This document shows, piece after piece, positions 20,749-32,300 of a stretch of DNA of 64,000 nucleotides. This DNA is from Micropterix aruncella (taxonomy: Eukaryota; Arthropoda; Insecta; Lepidoptera; Micropterigidae): positions 3,526,795-3,590,794 of the forward strand of contig OX155957.1 of NCBI GenBank assembly GCA_944548615.1, given 5' to 3'. Each line of letters starts with the position of its first letter. Positions within the stretch are counted from its first letter, which is position 1. The translations under genes and the position numbers were made by a program. The notes under the pieces are model-generated. The model saw nothing but the letters and a program-made list of their open reading frames with translations. It made no database searches and was not told where the DNA came from.

Positions 20749-23035
20749 TTAAGTGTTGCGCTCGTTTCAAACTTTTTAAACAGCCATAATAAATAAAAAA
20801 TGAGCCCATTTCGAAATAGTTATATGGTAGCCCCTTTTAATGGAAAATGGTGTGAGTGTTGACCCACACAGAGACACATAATCAGCTGTCTCGCAATTCG
20901 TATGAATGGAGCGAACGGTGACGTTAAATTATGGCTACGGCTCTCTCGCCATCTTGGCCCGTTATGAATGAAATGAACCGATATCGACTGCCAAGACACA
21001 GGCGAAGGGAAGGGCTTTGAAGCCAGTGGCGTCATCTTACGTCTTTAATATAATAACTACTTGATAAATCACCGACGATTTTAGTTTTGTTATAACGGCA
21101 ATATTTCGTCGGTACTTCCATTAAAGAGAAATTTATGAGACCCAATGGGTTTCTACTATTTTTAACTACTAGTTAGGTGAATAGTACACCTCGTGTAATA
21201 GTATGATTAAAACGACCAACATCTTTAAACGATATCAAAAACTACAATCTCAATAGATACGAATATCATCTAAAATATTTTAAATTGTCACCCCCCACCC
21301 CACTAAATTGTTTACAATAAGTGTGGCTCCTTTGCTCCAAATCTACGAATCCATTTAGTTAATTAGGGTTTTCTGTAAATTAAAATCGCCTGAAAACATT
21401 TAAACTAATTTATTGGTTAGAGGAAGCCTCGATGAATACATTATTAGTCATATTTAATGTTTTTATATACACCTGCTATTTATATATTTTTTTGAATTTT
21501 GGAGCAAAGTAACCACTTTGTGGGGGAACATTGCTCCATGAAATTATTGCTGTAGTGACATTGATATAATCAATGATTTATGCCAAGAAAAGCCACTGTT
21601 ATAAATTATCATGCGTTGTTAATAAATCAGGTATATTTTAGATTCAAAAACAAGAAATGTAATAAAAAGCCATTTTTAAAATAAAAAAGAAAAAATAAAT
21701 GAATTTTAATGAAACTTTTACAATAATCAGTAAGAAATACAAATTTAACAACAGACACATATACGTAATACCTACAGTTCCTTAAAAGTAGGGACAATGG
21801 CAATAAGGTCGCGATAGGTACCTATGAAAATAACGATTGGAAACCGTAACAAATTGCCTTGCACAAATTAGCGAACTCTGGAATTTCAACGTTTGGATAT
21901 TATTTTCTATTTCTTTATTAGCCGCAATATCCGTCCATGGGTAATGCAGTGGTCAGGCTTTTTCGGCCATTTCCAATCCTTCAACGATTTAATCATGGCC
22001 AAAATAATTGCTCCTGTTTGTTTGATTGTTTTCCAGGAAATTTATCTCCTTCATAAATAAAAATGACATGTTTTCCTATCTTTTTTGGATGTCGGATTTT
22101 GTAGTTACTGCTACAGCGGCTACTTTCTACAGTGGGTGCTTTGTTATGCGGGGCATTTCTTAAACATTTTTTAAACATTATAATGGCGGGGTAAATTTGC
22201 CCCAGAATATATTTGTTTTAAAATTATATATATTTCTCAGGGCGTAACCAATGAAAAGAAAATAAACAATTGAAAATGGTGTACATTAGCAAAAGCAAAG
22301 CACAAATTGGTTCGAAAACAATAATACTTTAACAGAAGGGCTCGCAATGAAATACTAGCAAAATATGGTAAATTCTAAGAAAAAAGTCACAAGTTTGGGG
22401 TTTTCTAAAGGCATTCAAAATGAACACAACAGGCAAGATTTTCTATCGATCTACAGGTATTTTATATATTGAAGATAAATGTCACAACATACCAAATTAA
22501 TTCCATACCTAAGAAAAATAACAGCATTGTACAGTCCTTTGTGTAATTAAGCTTATGTAAATTAGCAATAAAGAACGACATTGATAATGTAATTAAGGTA
22601 GACGATAAATAATGTCATAATGTATAATAATTAGCGTGTAAATACCAGATATGTATTGGGAAATAAAGAAGGCGGATGAAGGTGCGCCATTTTTAGACAG
22701 ATTTGGCGACAGCCAATGGAGAAACGGTTTCTACAGACAACCCCTCGAGGGGAGGGTCTAAAGGAAAGGAGAATCTTGGAAAGGCTTGTTGAAGTGCCGA
22801 AAGTAGACGATGATTTATATTGCAGTGCGTCGAGAGCCGTATAATAATCACTCAATCCGAAGGCATAAAAAAGGGACGGTTTGTGTCATCTGTCCAGAAA
22901 GCGAAACCACAGTAAATATATATTTACTGTGGCGAAATGCTGTAAAAACATCCGTTTGTTGGTAAACGACAATAAAATCGGAAATATTGAAAGCTGATGT
23001 GTGTTTTGGTTGCGACGTATATATTGGGTGTCTAA
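20749..23035. other. AT-rich spacer with one inverted repeat
   Basis: Short frames at 20820-21035, 21993-22178 and 22631-22855 show no domain. An imperfect inverted repeat (GTGGCTCCTTTGCTCCAAA near 21322, TTTGGAGCAAAGTAACCAC near 21498) could mark a small decayed MITE, with a further TTGCTCC at 21531. Nothing else recognised in about 2.3 kb. Confidence 0.3.
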
Positions 23036-23262
23036 CGGCTCCGCGCAGCTTGGGTCTGACACAGTATTATACTGTGTGTCTTATGACCTGTTTTTTCATT
23101 TTGGGGCGGCTCAACTCACGATTCAACTCCCAACCGGTAGCCTTCTCGAAGAGGGTTGAACCTAGAAAGAACTCTGTTTCTCCATTCACGGCCGTGTCGT
23201 GTAGGTACATGGGATCGGATCTTCTGGCGGATGGTCTTCCGGTGTTGCTGGGCGATTGAACA
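23036..23262 (+). mobile_element. GCR repeat, copy E (5' part)
   Basis: Starts CTCCGCGCAGCTTGGGTCTG like the fragment at 58822, then GGGGCGGCTCAACTCACG, CTCCCAACCGGTAGCCTTCT and ATCTTCTGGCGGATGG. Later parts of the repeat are missing. The 60-100-codon frames on both strands here reflect GC content and conserve no motif. Confidence 0.5.
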
Positions 23263-23852
23263 ATATTCTTCGCAGCAGCTCTCCCACCGGAAACGGTCTT
23301 CTGTCTTCCAGCGGACTGAGACCAAACTACTACTGGCCGACTTTCAGTAATGGTCATTTTCAAGCGCGGAAGGCCCATCTAGGGGATCATATATCGATGG
23401 CGGTCTATAGATTAGATATTCCACAGCAACGGTATTGCTACAGGTAGAATGCTACGCCTGTTACTGTACGCCACCCCGTTTTTAAAGTTCGTTAGCACTC
23501 TCCTAATGTATTCAAAGTGGACGAGTAAGTTGTTTATTTAGAGCGGCTATCAAACTAAATGGCTTGCTGACTTAACATTACAAGATGTTAATTAAACCGG
23601 CGTTTCAGGGCAAGTCGTTCCGCCGCTCAACGCGTCCATCATTTTCCGTATGCCGGCAACGCATCACTTCTAACCGGATTTACACCTCCTAAGTGTATCA
23701 GTGACAGCGCGTGTCATTGCTGTCATTTCACAGCTGATAGCTCTCAAACTTCTTAAAGGGGAGTGTGCTTGTATTCCTAATGGATATCCTCATCAATCTC
23801 CCAGATAAGATGCGAATCTTTATCCATAATAAATACTAGACAAGTTATTTCT
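23263..23852. other. Unassigned, moderate GC
   Basis: No gene or repeat supported. Confidence 0.35.
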
Positions 23853-23945
23853 TAACCACTTAAGGACTACGCCCGAGTATACTCGGGCAGCTATTATGTG
23901 CGAAAATTTCCAAACCCGAGTTAACTCGGGAAAGCTTCAACTGTA
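23853..23945. mobile_element. Possible TTAA-type MITE end with twin palindromes
   Basis: TTAACCACTTAAGG at 23853 is followed by two perfect 16-bp palindromes, CCCGAGTATACTCGGG (23872-23887) and CCCGAGTTAACTCGGG (23925-23940), 53 bp apart. The arrangement matches the TTAA elements at 45680 and 61825, which carry paired palindromes near one end. The other end was not found, so the element call is tentative. Confidence 0.4.
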
Positions 23946-24701
23946 TAAAAGATCACTCCCTAATGCTTCGGGCGAAAATTAAAACGATTCATGGTATGTG
24001 AAAGCGAGACAAAACACAGCTACGATGATTCAAACGAGGTACTACTCCCCCACAATCTTCCAATCTCTGCAAATCGGGTTACATGACGCCATGTTAATAC
24101 TGGCCAGTGTTTTAAGCAGTGAGGTTGTGTGTTTTGAACGCTCGTTTTAAAAATTACCACACCGAGGAATAAATTTGGTGATGTTTTTTTTATACTTTTA
24201 TTTTTATATTAGTTCTTTGCATTAATAAGGCATGATTATAAATAATTGTGAATAAAAATTTATATTTATTATGAATTTCCTTTTTTTTAAACCCATATTA
24301 TGCACCATAATATTAACTTTCAATCCCATTTTGGGCCTAAAATGGCTTTAATGAAGGATATACATGTTCAGTAAATAAAATTCATTAAAAAGAAAAGTAT
24401 ATTTTTTACCATTTTTATTTTATATACCATTTATATTTTAATGATTACTGAAAGGGGTAAGGGGGACCCTTGATTAGAAGGCCAAAAAAAACATGTTTTT
24501 CATGATTTGTTTAAGTTAAAGTCGAAATCTATTCATGAATCTTTAACTTGTGAATTAGTCTCAGATTGCTGTAAGTTTTTTTTTTAAATACTTTTCTTTA
24601 AAGAAAACTTTGAACTTGTTATTTGTCAAAACTTTGAAGTTGTTTATTGATCAATCGTGTTGTTCCAAAAAAAAAAAAAAAAAAATAAAGATTTTTCAAT
24701 T
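23946..24701. other. AT-rich spacer, nothing recognised
   Basis: AT-rich. An A-run of about 18 at 24668-24685 lies close to the left edge of the GCR insertion. No gene supported. Confidence 0.4.
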
Positions 24702-25397
24702 CCCTTATAGGTATATTGAGATGTCAACAACAACGGGCGAACCCGTCACCGCAGGACGTTTTAACGATTCTTCGTTCTATCGACCGTGCAGTGAGCGTAG
24801 AAGACTTTGGACATAACAAATCCGACGTCTAGCTACGCCACAACTCGCAAGAAGCCAACGCCTTTACCGCGAGATAGCCAGTATGTCAACTGGCGGGCCG
24901 ACACTCGCGCCCTTGCTTCCAATTGTGACCAGATTTCTCCGGTCTCTCGATTGGTTCCGAGTTCGAGGTCGCTTGCGCGGTCCTCTCCCTTACGAAGCGG
25001 TGAAACGGAGTGCACCGAATCTATCGCGGACCAAGGCGTCCTTTGCCCGACTCTGAACCGGGATCGGATGGCCAATGGTCATTTCAAGAGCAGTCGCCGT
25101 AAGGTAGACAACTACCCCCGCTCTATAGGAAACAATACAGTTCCCAGACTCCCCCGATTGTTAGTCGGAGAGCACAATCGATTGGCTTGCGCCGCTCGGT
25201 GCGCAGACCGTCCAGGAGCGCCAGAGGATTGATTCCCAGGGGAGACTGGTTGACCCAGTGTCCTACCCAGGCTCGCACCCCATGCGTGGAGGCCATCGGA
25301 TGGGTGTTGACCCGTGAGTGTGACCGACCCTGAAAACAGAATGGGTCTTCGTGGCCAACTCAGCGAGGGCCCATTAGCTCCCCCCTTATAGGTATAT
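24702..25397 (-). mobile_element. GCR repeat, complete copy F, with 15-bp target duplication
   Basis: The 666-bp body (24717-25382) is flanked by the perfect direct repeat CCCTTATAGGTATAT at 24702-24716 and 25383-25397. Sense is the minus strand. It starts GGGAGCTAATGGGCCC and has TTGGCCACGAAGACCC, CACCCATCCGATGGCC, GGACGGTCTGCGCACCGAGC, CGTAAGGGAGAGGACC, GCGCAAGCGACCTCGAACTC, GCGTAGCTAGACG and GTGACGGGTTCGCCCG, ending TTGACATCTCA. A 15-bp duplication points to target-primed integration rather than a cut-and-paste transposase. There is no poly-A tail. Several frames are open for 80-140 codons on both strands but none has a known domain. Confidence 0.7.
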
Positions 25398-25997
25398 GAA
25401 AGAAAATAGTTCATTTCCACAATATATAGGTATGTAAAAATTAATATCTCAGTTAATATTTTTTCAAACAAAATTACTCGCCATTAACGGCGCAAGCAGA
25501 TATTGTCATTTCTGCAGCTTTAGAAACATTTGCGATTCAATATCACAAAAAAAGTATTTTTAATTTTACAAAAAATATTGTTATCTGTCAAATGTTTTAA
25601 TCAAACTGATATAAAAGATTTATGAGAATATTTTAACTAGAAGTTAAAAAAAAACATGAAACTTCCTTTTTTTCCATCTCAGTCAGGCTATCCCCTTAAT
25701 GTGAGCTCCTCTCAGGTCATATTGTATTTTACAACCAATTTCTAGGGTTTGAAACTGGGAGAGACTCAAAAAAAATTAAATACCGTCGTTTTTAAGACAA
25801 TACCACATAATGAAAAATACAATTTTAATAAAATTGAAATACTACAAAAACATGCGCCGCTCGAATAGTAGGTACATTTGAATGGTAGGTATTTTTCCAT
25901 AGCTATTGCCCAGCCCCTTTTTTGTTTCGGAAGAAAATCTTCTTTTTCCGATATTCTACTTCTTCCATGGATTTCTATCCCGCTTTATCTAGAGTGC
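25398..25997. other. AT-rich spacer, nothing recognised
   Basis: No gene or repeat supported. Confidence 0.4.
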
Positions 25998-26246
25998 TTA
26001 ACCCCTCAAATGAATGGCGATTAGCTCGGGTTGCCTACGGCAAAATGTATATAAATTTATATTTACATTTACATTTACATTTACATAGAGCGGGGTTTAC
26101 TATAGAGCTATAGCATTACTATAGAGCGGATTACTATAAAGCGGCGCACATTTACATTTATATTTATATTTATATAAATTTATATACATTTTGTATACAT
26201 TTTGCCAAGGCATCCCTTAAGGGACGCCTCACATTTGAGGGGTTAA
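25998..26246 (+). mobile_element. piggyBac-like MITE P, copy 1
   Basis: A 241-bp body between TTAA at 25998-26001 and TTAA at 26243-26246. The ends are inverted repeats: CCCCTCAAATG against CATTTGAGGGG. TTAA duplication with C-rich termini is the hallmark of piggyBac-group transposons. Inside are TTTACAT-type repeats, the block ATAGAGCGGGGTTTACTATA and ATTTTGTATACATTTTGCC. The same element sits inverted at 57061-57315. It has no ORF of its own and would need a transposase in trans. Confidence 0.85.
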
Positions 26247-26299
26247 ATATTTATCCGAGTACTATGGAGATATAAAGTTTCCGACGAAAATACATTCGC

Positions 26300-26415
26300 T
26301 ATCAGGGGGTGGGGCGGGGGAGGGGAGAATGTAATATTTTTAACATGAAACATTCCTTGGCTACTGGCCGGAAAAGTCTTTGGGTGTCGCAACCAATTTT
26401 TTAAATTAGTTATGA
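26300..26415 (+). mobile_element. Family Y repeat, 3' end with G-rich tract
   Basis: A G tract at 26305-26325 (GGGGG T GGGG C GGGGG A GGGG) is followed by GGCCGGAAAAGTCTTTGGG, TGTCGCAACCAATTTTTTAA. The same order, G-rich tract then CCGGGAAAGTCTTGGGG and GTGACACAACC, occurs at 44486-44585. Confidence 0.55.
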
Positions 26416-26879
26416 TTGACCATTGTAAGTAATATTTACATTAATGTCAAAACCGTTGTTCAGGTAGAATTTCGAATAGCGTGTAATTGCTAATTCCCAA
26501 ATGAAACTGCATAGTTTTGTGGAAAATCGGTAATGTCGTTTTATCCGTCCTGTTGTCGGTCAGAGCTAATGATTAAATGAGATTAGAGTGACGCTAATTA
26601 GCAGTCAGTTTCATTAGCGACCGGTTTCTTTCAATTTATGCTTGATTGCTGTAAAACGTAGAAAATTGCAGGCCTTTGCAATTCGCGATTCACGCCCTGC
26701 CTTCTGCGACGGATATGCAGCAGCTGTCTAAGTTATTCATTGACTAATTATACTAATGTATAATGCCTATTATGCTGTTATGCTAATCGAGTCTCTAGAT
26801 TATTGAACGTTGAAACTATACACTTTTTGGTTTATCGCTTTGTTGACGAAATTTAAGATTTTTTGTCTGTGCGTTATTC
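26416..26879. other. AT-rich spacer, nothing recognised
   Basis: No gene or repeat supported. Confidence 0.4.
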
Positions 26880-27870
<991 letters not shown>

Positions 27871-27914
27871 TCATATATATCTACTTAAACATACTGCAGC
27901 AATAGCTCAAACAG

Positions 27915-28372
27915 CTTACGGCCTTATCAAGCCTAAATACGGCACTGCAAGAGTTGAAAAGGTTGGGGTTTAAATCGGTCCACTAGGGGGCGCCCTAGTC
28001 ATATCTCAATTTCAAAATATTGGATTTATGTAGAGACCTGAAATTCGGTACACGGATGTCTTGTTGGGCCGAAATGACGTTGTGAAATTTTGGTTGAAAT
28101 AGTTCATATACAAGCTACACGAATAATGTGTAAATTCCGCTATATATTTCAATTAAATATTACGCAATCGGTAGGCACTTGGCCCAAACCCGCCCTTAGC
28201 CGAGAAAAGAACCGCGCCGCCTGAGGCGTAGCACTGGAACCCAATTAGGTCGTCCGCTGACCGAGAATGGACGCTCATCAATTTTGTCATGAAATTATTA
28301 TCAAGATGAAATCAGTCCTAGGCTACTTGCCGGAAAGTCTTGCGGTGGCACAACCGATATTTTTACGAGCTC
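27915..28372 (+). mobile_element. Family Y repeat, copy 2
   Basis: Contains AGAGTTGAAAAGGTTG, GGGGGCGCCCTAGTCATA, GAGACCTGAAATTCGGTACA, ACGTTGTGAAATTTTGGTTG and ATACAAGCTACACGAATAAT in family order. After a diverged segment comes CTTGCCGGAAAGTCTTGC, GGTGGCACAACC at about 28329-28357, the family 3' signature. Confidence 0.55.
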
Positions 28373-28515
28373 AGGCTTGTTTGGGAATATGCCATTCCTA
28401 TTTGCAATACGTCCTCGATTTCAAGAATCGGAACCCACTTGGCTACAGGCTATACCAAGGCAAATATAATCTACTCCCTACCACTGGTAAACAGCTGGAG
28501 GACGTAAAATTCTAA
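28267..28515 (+). CDS. Unrecognised 82-codon ORF overlapping a repeat end
   Basis: An open frame starting at ATG 28267 and ending with TAA at 28513-28515. I recognise no domain, and residues 18-35 are encoded by the family Y 3' signature. Downstream the reading could continue after the stop (KEMLIGHPFYDRAELEGHEF), which hints at a longer decayed coding sequence. Most likely a chance or fossil ORF. It has no visible promoter or splice context. Confidence 0.15.
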   Translation: MDAHQFCHEIIIKMKSVLGYLPESLAVAQPIFLRAQACLGICHSYLQYVLDFKNRNPLGYRLYQGKYNLLPTTGKQLEDVKF

Positions 28516-28757
28516 AAAAATATCAAGGAGATGCTGATAGGCCACCCTTTCTATGATCGGGCCGAATTGGAGGGCCATGAATTTTTAAATATTGTGCCCA
28601 TTCAAGTGACTTAACCGGTTGGAAGCCAGCCTTCGCCGGCAAAAAACTGCACCGCAAATTTTGGTTGATTTTGTAAATAAATACTAATTATATCGTTTTT
28701 TCATGTATTCCCTTTTATAAATAACCTAATAATTAATATTGTCAGTCGTGTATATTA
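28516..28757. other. Spacer before Helitron 2
   Basis: Possible tail of the decayed frame above, then AT-rich sequence. Nothing firm. Confidence 0.3.
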
Positions 28758-29503
28758 TCTATACTAATATCATAAAGAGGTAAAGTTTGTGAGGTTGTAG
28801 GAAGTAATCTATGGATCTACTGAGACGATTTTGAAAATTCTTTTACCAATAGAAATCCACGTTATTTGTTAGTGTCATAGGCTATATATTAATCCGAAAA
28901 TTGAAAAGACTTTTTCGTGGTAGTCGGATTTGCAAAGTAAGTCGGAGAAAAAACGGTCGAATGAAAACGTTTCTACCTAACGCTGCCTTAACGATGAGAG
29001 ATATATGATTAAGTTCTAGAGAAAAGTTGTAGAGCTTGATAATGCCTAAAAAAAAGTCAGCCACAGCATATGTCTAACTTTTATATTTAAGTCTCATAAA
29101 AGTAGTATTTTATGTTAAAAAAATAATTTTAATCGTTAGGTCATGTTTATTGGTCATATTATCAACAATTATGAATTCATATCAAAATAAGTAAATTTAT
29201 CATCTCAAGTGTTTAAAACAAAAGACTTTTCCCTTTTACTGCATACAATTTCCGTTTTACTGCATAAATGGTTAAAGAGATAAAACACTCAGAAATAAGA
29301 TACTCACAAAAAGACACTCACAAATAACGGTAATATAGTCAAATTGGCATGCAAATACATACATACATATGCAGTAAAAATATAACCCTTCTTTTGGCAG
29401 TCAGGAAATAAATCATAGCACTCAGTACTAACCGAACCACACTCATAATTTCATCACAAGTAAAATTTTTTACCTCCCAACGAAATGGGCTCGGGTCAGC
29501 TAG
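28758..29503 (+). mobile_element. Helitron, non-autonomous, second copy
   Basis: The start TCTATACTAATATCATAAAG follows an A. Just inside is CTACTGAGACGATTTTGAAA, then CATAGGCTATATATTAATCC, the typical 5' region of insect Helitrons. The end reads GGGCTCGGGTCAGCTAG with CTAG at 29500-29503 followed by T. About 746 bp. No Rep or helicase sequence survives. This is a different subfamily from the copy at 18354. Confidence 0.75.
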
Positions 29504-30476
29504 TATATTTATATATTAAATATGGGGCTGGCCGAAAGGGCTACGCGCGGATCTGTTAATCGACGCAAAATGCCTATGGGCATTGTTGGCACCCGACCGG
29601 TTGAAAAAGCAGAGCCTTACTGTCTGGTTATTTTATTTGGTCTTATATTTGTAATTTATATTTTTAAATGCATGGCGTAGCTTTAATTTGATTATTTAAC
29701 ATTTTACTGACAACCGATGAATAACTTACGATGAATAACTTTTATTCGAATTATTGACTATTTCAATTATTATGCTTATATTTTGATTATTTATATTTTG
29801 ACAATCTAGTAGCTCAATTCTTGAGTACTTATGTATGTTATGTAAAGAGTAGTAATGATATATAACTAACATTACTTCCTAACGTAATATTTTTTGACAC
29901 GTCTAAGAACGGATTTTAGTTGACAATTGGACACGATGAAAATGTAATGTAATATAAAATATGTTATCTATGCTTTCTCATAAACCATTATAAAAATACG
30001 GTAAATGCTCACAGTGCCACCCATAAATATCATAAGCTGGCGACAATTTCGCGCTGAGTGGTAGGTTCGTGACTTAGAAGCCAGTTTTGTTCGGCAAACT
30101 TGATTTATAGTATGGTTGTCGTCGTCCAACGCTTTCCGTCTCTCTTCGTTTCGCCGTTTTGTGAATGAAACGATATGCAAATGAAGCGCCTCGAGGTCTT
30201 TGCACTTCGGGACCGGATCGCCTGTACGGTTTACCTGGAACTATGTATCCATTCCATATTTCTAGAGAAGGTAGATGGAAATGAAGGAGTTTTGACTCGA
30301 ATATGTTCATGCCAGAAATTGTCCATGGCAGATACTAAAAATCAAACATCTTAACGTTTTTACCTCGAAAATCTTATCGGCCATATTTTTTTACGACGAT
30401 ACAAAATCATCGAATAACTCAGAAACTAAAAGCCAGAAGGGGACGAATGTCGCGTCAGCGGGTATTTATAATTTAT
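29504..30476. other. Unassigned, AT-rich with a GC-richer part near 30.0-30.3 kb
   Basis: Overlapping minus-strand frames (29968-30180, 30074-30310) show no domain. A small hairpin, AATGCC TATG GGCATT, lies at about 29569-29584. No gene supported. Confidence 0.3.
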
Positions 30477-30815
30477 ACACGACTGCCCAACAACAAAAGG
30501 AGTGTAATATATTCAGTGTTCATCTATGAATGTTTTTCGTTTTTCGTTCCACTATAACTTCTAAACGCTTGAACCGAGCGCTTAGACTTTAGAAGTATGT
30601 GTTATTGTTAGAATCTTTGTCAGAGTATTATAGGGTACCTTAACCGCCAAATTTCAAGTAAATAGTGGTCTAAATATCCAAATCTCTAAATTTCAATAAC
30701 TTGACATAAATATATCGTGTTTAGTGTCAATAAAAATTTTGATCAAGTACTTTCCGAAAACATACATGTATCTATATGTATGAATACACAAACCACACAT
30801 ATTAGTAATAATGTA
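30477..30815 (-). mobile_element. Family X element, copy 4
   Basis: The left edge ACACGACTGCCCAACAACAA is the clean terminal repeat of the family. Then follow TTCCACTATAACTTCTAAAC, the GTCAATAAAAATTTTGATCA block and the distal ATGTATGAATACACAAACCA block. Inverted relative to copies 2, 3, 5 and 6. Confidence 0.65.
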
Positions 30816-30944
30816 AAAATATTAGTGATAATCAATGTATAATTTGAGTATTGTTTGCTTAACAAATATACTAAATAATAATAAATAAAGTATTGAACTA
30901 AAGTTATTTTAGAATGATTACCCTTTAATTTATTATTTTCATTT

Positions 30945-32045
30945 ATTTATTTATTTATTGCTCCACAAAAAAATTACACCGTTAGCACTTAACATTGATT
31001 GTGTTGCTCCTAACTAGGCAGAGCCTGTTCTAAGGAGAACACCAATACAAATGATTAAAAAATACATACTAAAAATAAAAAAATTGAATCAAATCAAGTT
31101 AAATTCCAAACTAAAAATATATTTTTTTTAATCAAATCAAGTTAAAATGAAATTCTCACTACACCAAAATAATATTAGAACTTTAGACAAGTAATACTAA
31201 ATAATAATAATAATAATATATAATAGCAATAATAAATAATCATTTAAAATAATAACTAATAATATATAAGAATTAATAAAAATACCTGTATAAAATAAAT
31301 AGAAAATAAATATATTTATTTATTTTAAAATTGTGATGAATGTTTTCTCGGTCTCTCTCCTACCAAGGTTTATTAACCATGATGTAAGGTGATATTTTTG
31401 TTGTTTGCTGCTAATTTCCAATAAGTTCTCTTTACTCATGATATTAACCATTCTTGGAGCAAGAAAGCTGTAATGACGTTGTCCAAAAGACGTTAGACGT
31501 TTCGGCACTTCAAAGTTTCCCTTATAACGACCTGATCGCTCCCTGTTTTCCGGAGAAACACAATATTCGTCTTCATTGTTGTTTTTAAGATGAATTATTG
31601 CTTTGAGGCAATACAACTGCCTCAAATCAAGCAATTGTGCCTCAACATACAGGTCGTCAGAAGGATAACGCCTAGGCTTCCTTAACATGATTCTAATTAT
31701 TGCCTTTTGGACAACGTTCACTTTCTGGAGGAGGGTTTTTCCGCAAGCTCCCCATCCAAGTATACCGTATGTCATTATTGGTTGGCATATAGCGTAATAT
31801 ATAATTTTTAAATAGGGCAGGCCGAGAATATCTCGCAATTGAATAAATATATAAATCAGTTTCCTTAGTCTTTTCACTAGACACTCGGTATGTAATTCCC
31901 ACCGTAGGTGTCTATCTATAATTATTCCGAGATATTTTATCTCTCTGACTGGTCCGATTGGCTGACAACGACACGTGGCATCTCTCTTGCAGTCGTGAAT
32001 GATAAGATGATGGTGATTATTTGAGTAATTTAGTTTTGATGATTA
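30945..32045 (-). pseudogene. LINE family K: RT C-terminal half, open for about 240 codons, plus 3' UTR
   Basis: The longest open RT piece in the window. On the minus strand from about 32043 the frame reads IKYLGIIIDRHLRWELHTEC (the thumb motif YLGI-x-ID), then MTYGILGWGACGKTLL and VQKAIIRIMLRKPRR of the connection region, and ends ETEKTFITILK at 31320. There is no ATG at the fragment start, as expected for a 5'-truncated copy. The catalytic YxDD box is absent. The 3' UTR (31319-30945) is A-rich with TAA runs, has AACAGGCTCTGCCTAGTTAG and ends in a TAAA-type tail. The open frame suggests a younger insertion than its neighbours. Confidence 0.8.
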
Positions 32046-32209
32046 TTATTATTTTATTTTATATTCGACACCGCCCAATATTAACAATTGCATAGTTACT
32101 AAATGGTGGTAACAATAAGGTGTCATGAAAGCCAGGCGAACAGTTATCTTGAGGACCTCTAATTTTCAGCGTTTGTAGTTTTTATAAACAAGATTATAAA
32201 CGGATTTAA
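32046..32209. other. Spacer, nothing recognised
   Basis: Short AT-rich stretch with no feature. Confidence 0.35.
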
Positions 32210-32300
32210 CGCTTGAAGTTTGTATCACCCGACGTTACGGCGATGTTGCAGCTGCCATGGTCCAGTCTACACCGGACATATTGTACAGTCTACTCCAGTT
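32210..32300 (-). mobile_element. Foldback element F, degraded arm
   Basis: GTATCACCCGACGTTACGGC, GATGTTGCAGCTGCC and GTCCAGTCTAC match the left arm of element F with several changes. A short GTACAGTCTACTCC remnant of the opposite arm follows. Confidence 0.55.

Noticed and set aside
24807..25232. A 141-codon plus frame in GC-rich sequence
   Set aside because: It runs antisense through the GCR repeat, other copies break it, and open frames occur on both strands here because of base composition.
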